From the NCBI GenBank assembly GCA_038230275.1, contig JBBRNO010000242.1, positions 1 to 5,922 of the forward strand: 5,922 nt of DNA. Direction: 5' to 3'. Shown here piece after piece: positions 5,188 to 5,922 of this stretch (the first letter of the stretch is position 1; the number at the start of each line of letters is the position of its first letter). This stretch comes from JANXXV01 sp038230275. Its GTDB lineage: Bacteria; Acidobacteriota; Terriglobia; Bryobacterales; Bryobacteraceae. A model generated the notes under the pieces. It searched no databases. It was not told where the DNA came from and saw only the letters and a list, made by a program, of their open reading frames with translations. The position numbers were made by a program, and so were the translations under genes.

Positions 5188-5922
5188 GCGGCACCACACC
5201 GCCTGGTGTGAAGGGTGAGCAGCAAACCGCGCAGTGGGTTCGAGAGATGTTCGGCCAGGTAGCGCCGCGCTACGACCTGCTGAATCATCTGCTGTCTTTC
5301 AACATTGACCGTCTATGGCGTGCCCGAACGGTGAAACGCGTCCGGCCTGTTCTGGAACGGCAAGGCGCTCGTGTGCTGGATTTGTGCTGTGGCACTGGGG
5401 ACCTCGCTATCGCTCTGCAACGGGCAGTTACCACCAGCCATGTACTGGCCAGCGACTTCTGCCATCCCATGCTGACCGCGGCACAGAAAAAAGGTTTGGC
5501 GAACGTCCTCTTTGAATCGGATGCACTCAGTTTGCCGGTGGCGGATGCGTCGCTCGATCTGGTGACGGTCGCATTCGGCTTCCGCAATTTCGCCAACTAT
5601 GAAAAGGGCTTGCTGGAACTGCGCCGCGTCCTGCGCGGGGGCGGGATGGCGGCGATTCTGGAATTCTCACAACCACCAAACGCGGCCTTCGCGGCGCTCT
5701 ACGGCTTCTATTCACGCAACATTCTGCCCAAGCTGGGCGGCGCACTCTCCGGCTCAAAGGATGCCTACAGCTATCTGCCTGAATCAGTGCGAAGGTTTCC
5801 TGGCGCGGAAGAACTTGCGGACAAGATGCGTGCCGCGGGCTTTGTCGACGTGCAGTTTGAGCGCATGACGTTCGGAATTGTCGCGTTGCACCTGGGCCGC
5901 GTGCTCAATGGCTCGGAGGATC
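5184..5922 (+). CDS. ubiE: UbiE/MenG-type quinone C-methyltransferase (3' end beyond the window)
   Basis: This SAM-dependent enzyme methylates demethylmenaquinol (MenG activity) and, in ubiquinone makers, the 2-methoxy-6-polyprenyl benzoquinol intermediate (UbiE). The window holds 246 codons. The family opening is MFGQVAPRYDLLNHLLSFNI at 22-41 with RLWR at 43-46. SAM motif I is VLDLCCGTGDLA at 64-75, followed by SFG-like FGFRN at 131-135, RRVLRGGG at 147-154 and LEFSQP at 159-164. The late signature YSYLPESVRRFP is at 195-206, and GIVALHLG at 231-238 matches the usual C-terminal end. It is therefore missing only a short tail at the window edge. The ATG overlaps the aroB stop in an ATGA, so it is coupled to aroB. 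If the host is an acidobacterium the natural role is menaquinone synthesis (menG), but the sequence alone does not decide between MenG and UbiE. Codon positions and signatures are continuous, with no frameshift. Confidence 0.93.
   Translation, partial: MSGTTPPGVKGEQQTAQWVREMFGQVAPRYDLLNHLLSFNIDRLWRARTVKRVRPVLERQGARVLDLCCGTGDLAIALQRAVTTSHVLASDFCHPMLTAAQKKGLANVLFESDALSLPVADASLDLVTVAFGFRNFANYEKGLLELRRVLRGGGMAAILEFSQPPNAAFAALYGFYSRNILPKLGGALSGSKDAYSYLPESVRRFPGAEELADKMRAAGFVDVQFERMTFGIVALHLGRVLNGSED

Overview
The window is an ordinary, very compact, GC-rich piece of bacterial chromosome. Six genes occupy all but 19 bases. I see no RNA genes, CRISPR arrays, insertion sequences, tRNAs, integration scars or defence modules. 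The gene set (NadB, a CaCA-type cation exchanger, HslV, HslU, AroB and a UbiE/MenG methyltransferase), the residue style and the packing suggest a free-living Gram-negative bacterium. My best guess is Acidobacteriota, Solibacter/Bryobacter-like. That guess rests on protein resemblance from memory and was not tested by a search.

Layout. On the minus strand, reading from about 4106 down to 1, the order is nadB, a 422-residue CaCA-like membrane protein, hslV and then hslU, which runs off the left edge after 237 codons. nadB and the exchanger overlap by 8 bases. The exchanger and hslV are 10 bases apart, and hslV and hslU are 2 bases apart. This is almost certainly one transcription unit with translational coupling. 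On the plus strand, from 4114 rightward, aroB and a ubiE/menG-type gene overlap by 4 bases (ATGA). The second gene runs off the right edge after 246 codons, close to its expected end.

How the genes work together. The plus-strand pair fits the shikimate/menaquinone axis: AroB makes 3-dehydroquinate on the way to chorismate, and the methyltransferase does the C-methylation in menaquinone (or ubiquinone) synthesis. The minus-strand unit mixes functions: the first committed step of de novo NAD synthesis, a membrane cation antiporter of unusual sequence, and the HslVU ATP-dependent protease.

The points most worth a second look are these. The exchanger has asymmetric alpha repeats, with several expected ion-coordinating positions replaced. 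The nadB and aroB start codons are divergent and only 7 bases apart, and neither is ATG, so each gene's promoter must lie in or across the other gene. HslV carries a seven-residue N-terminal leader that must be removed to expose the catalytic threonine. I found no evidence for a novel multi-gene system here.
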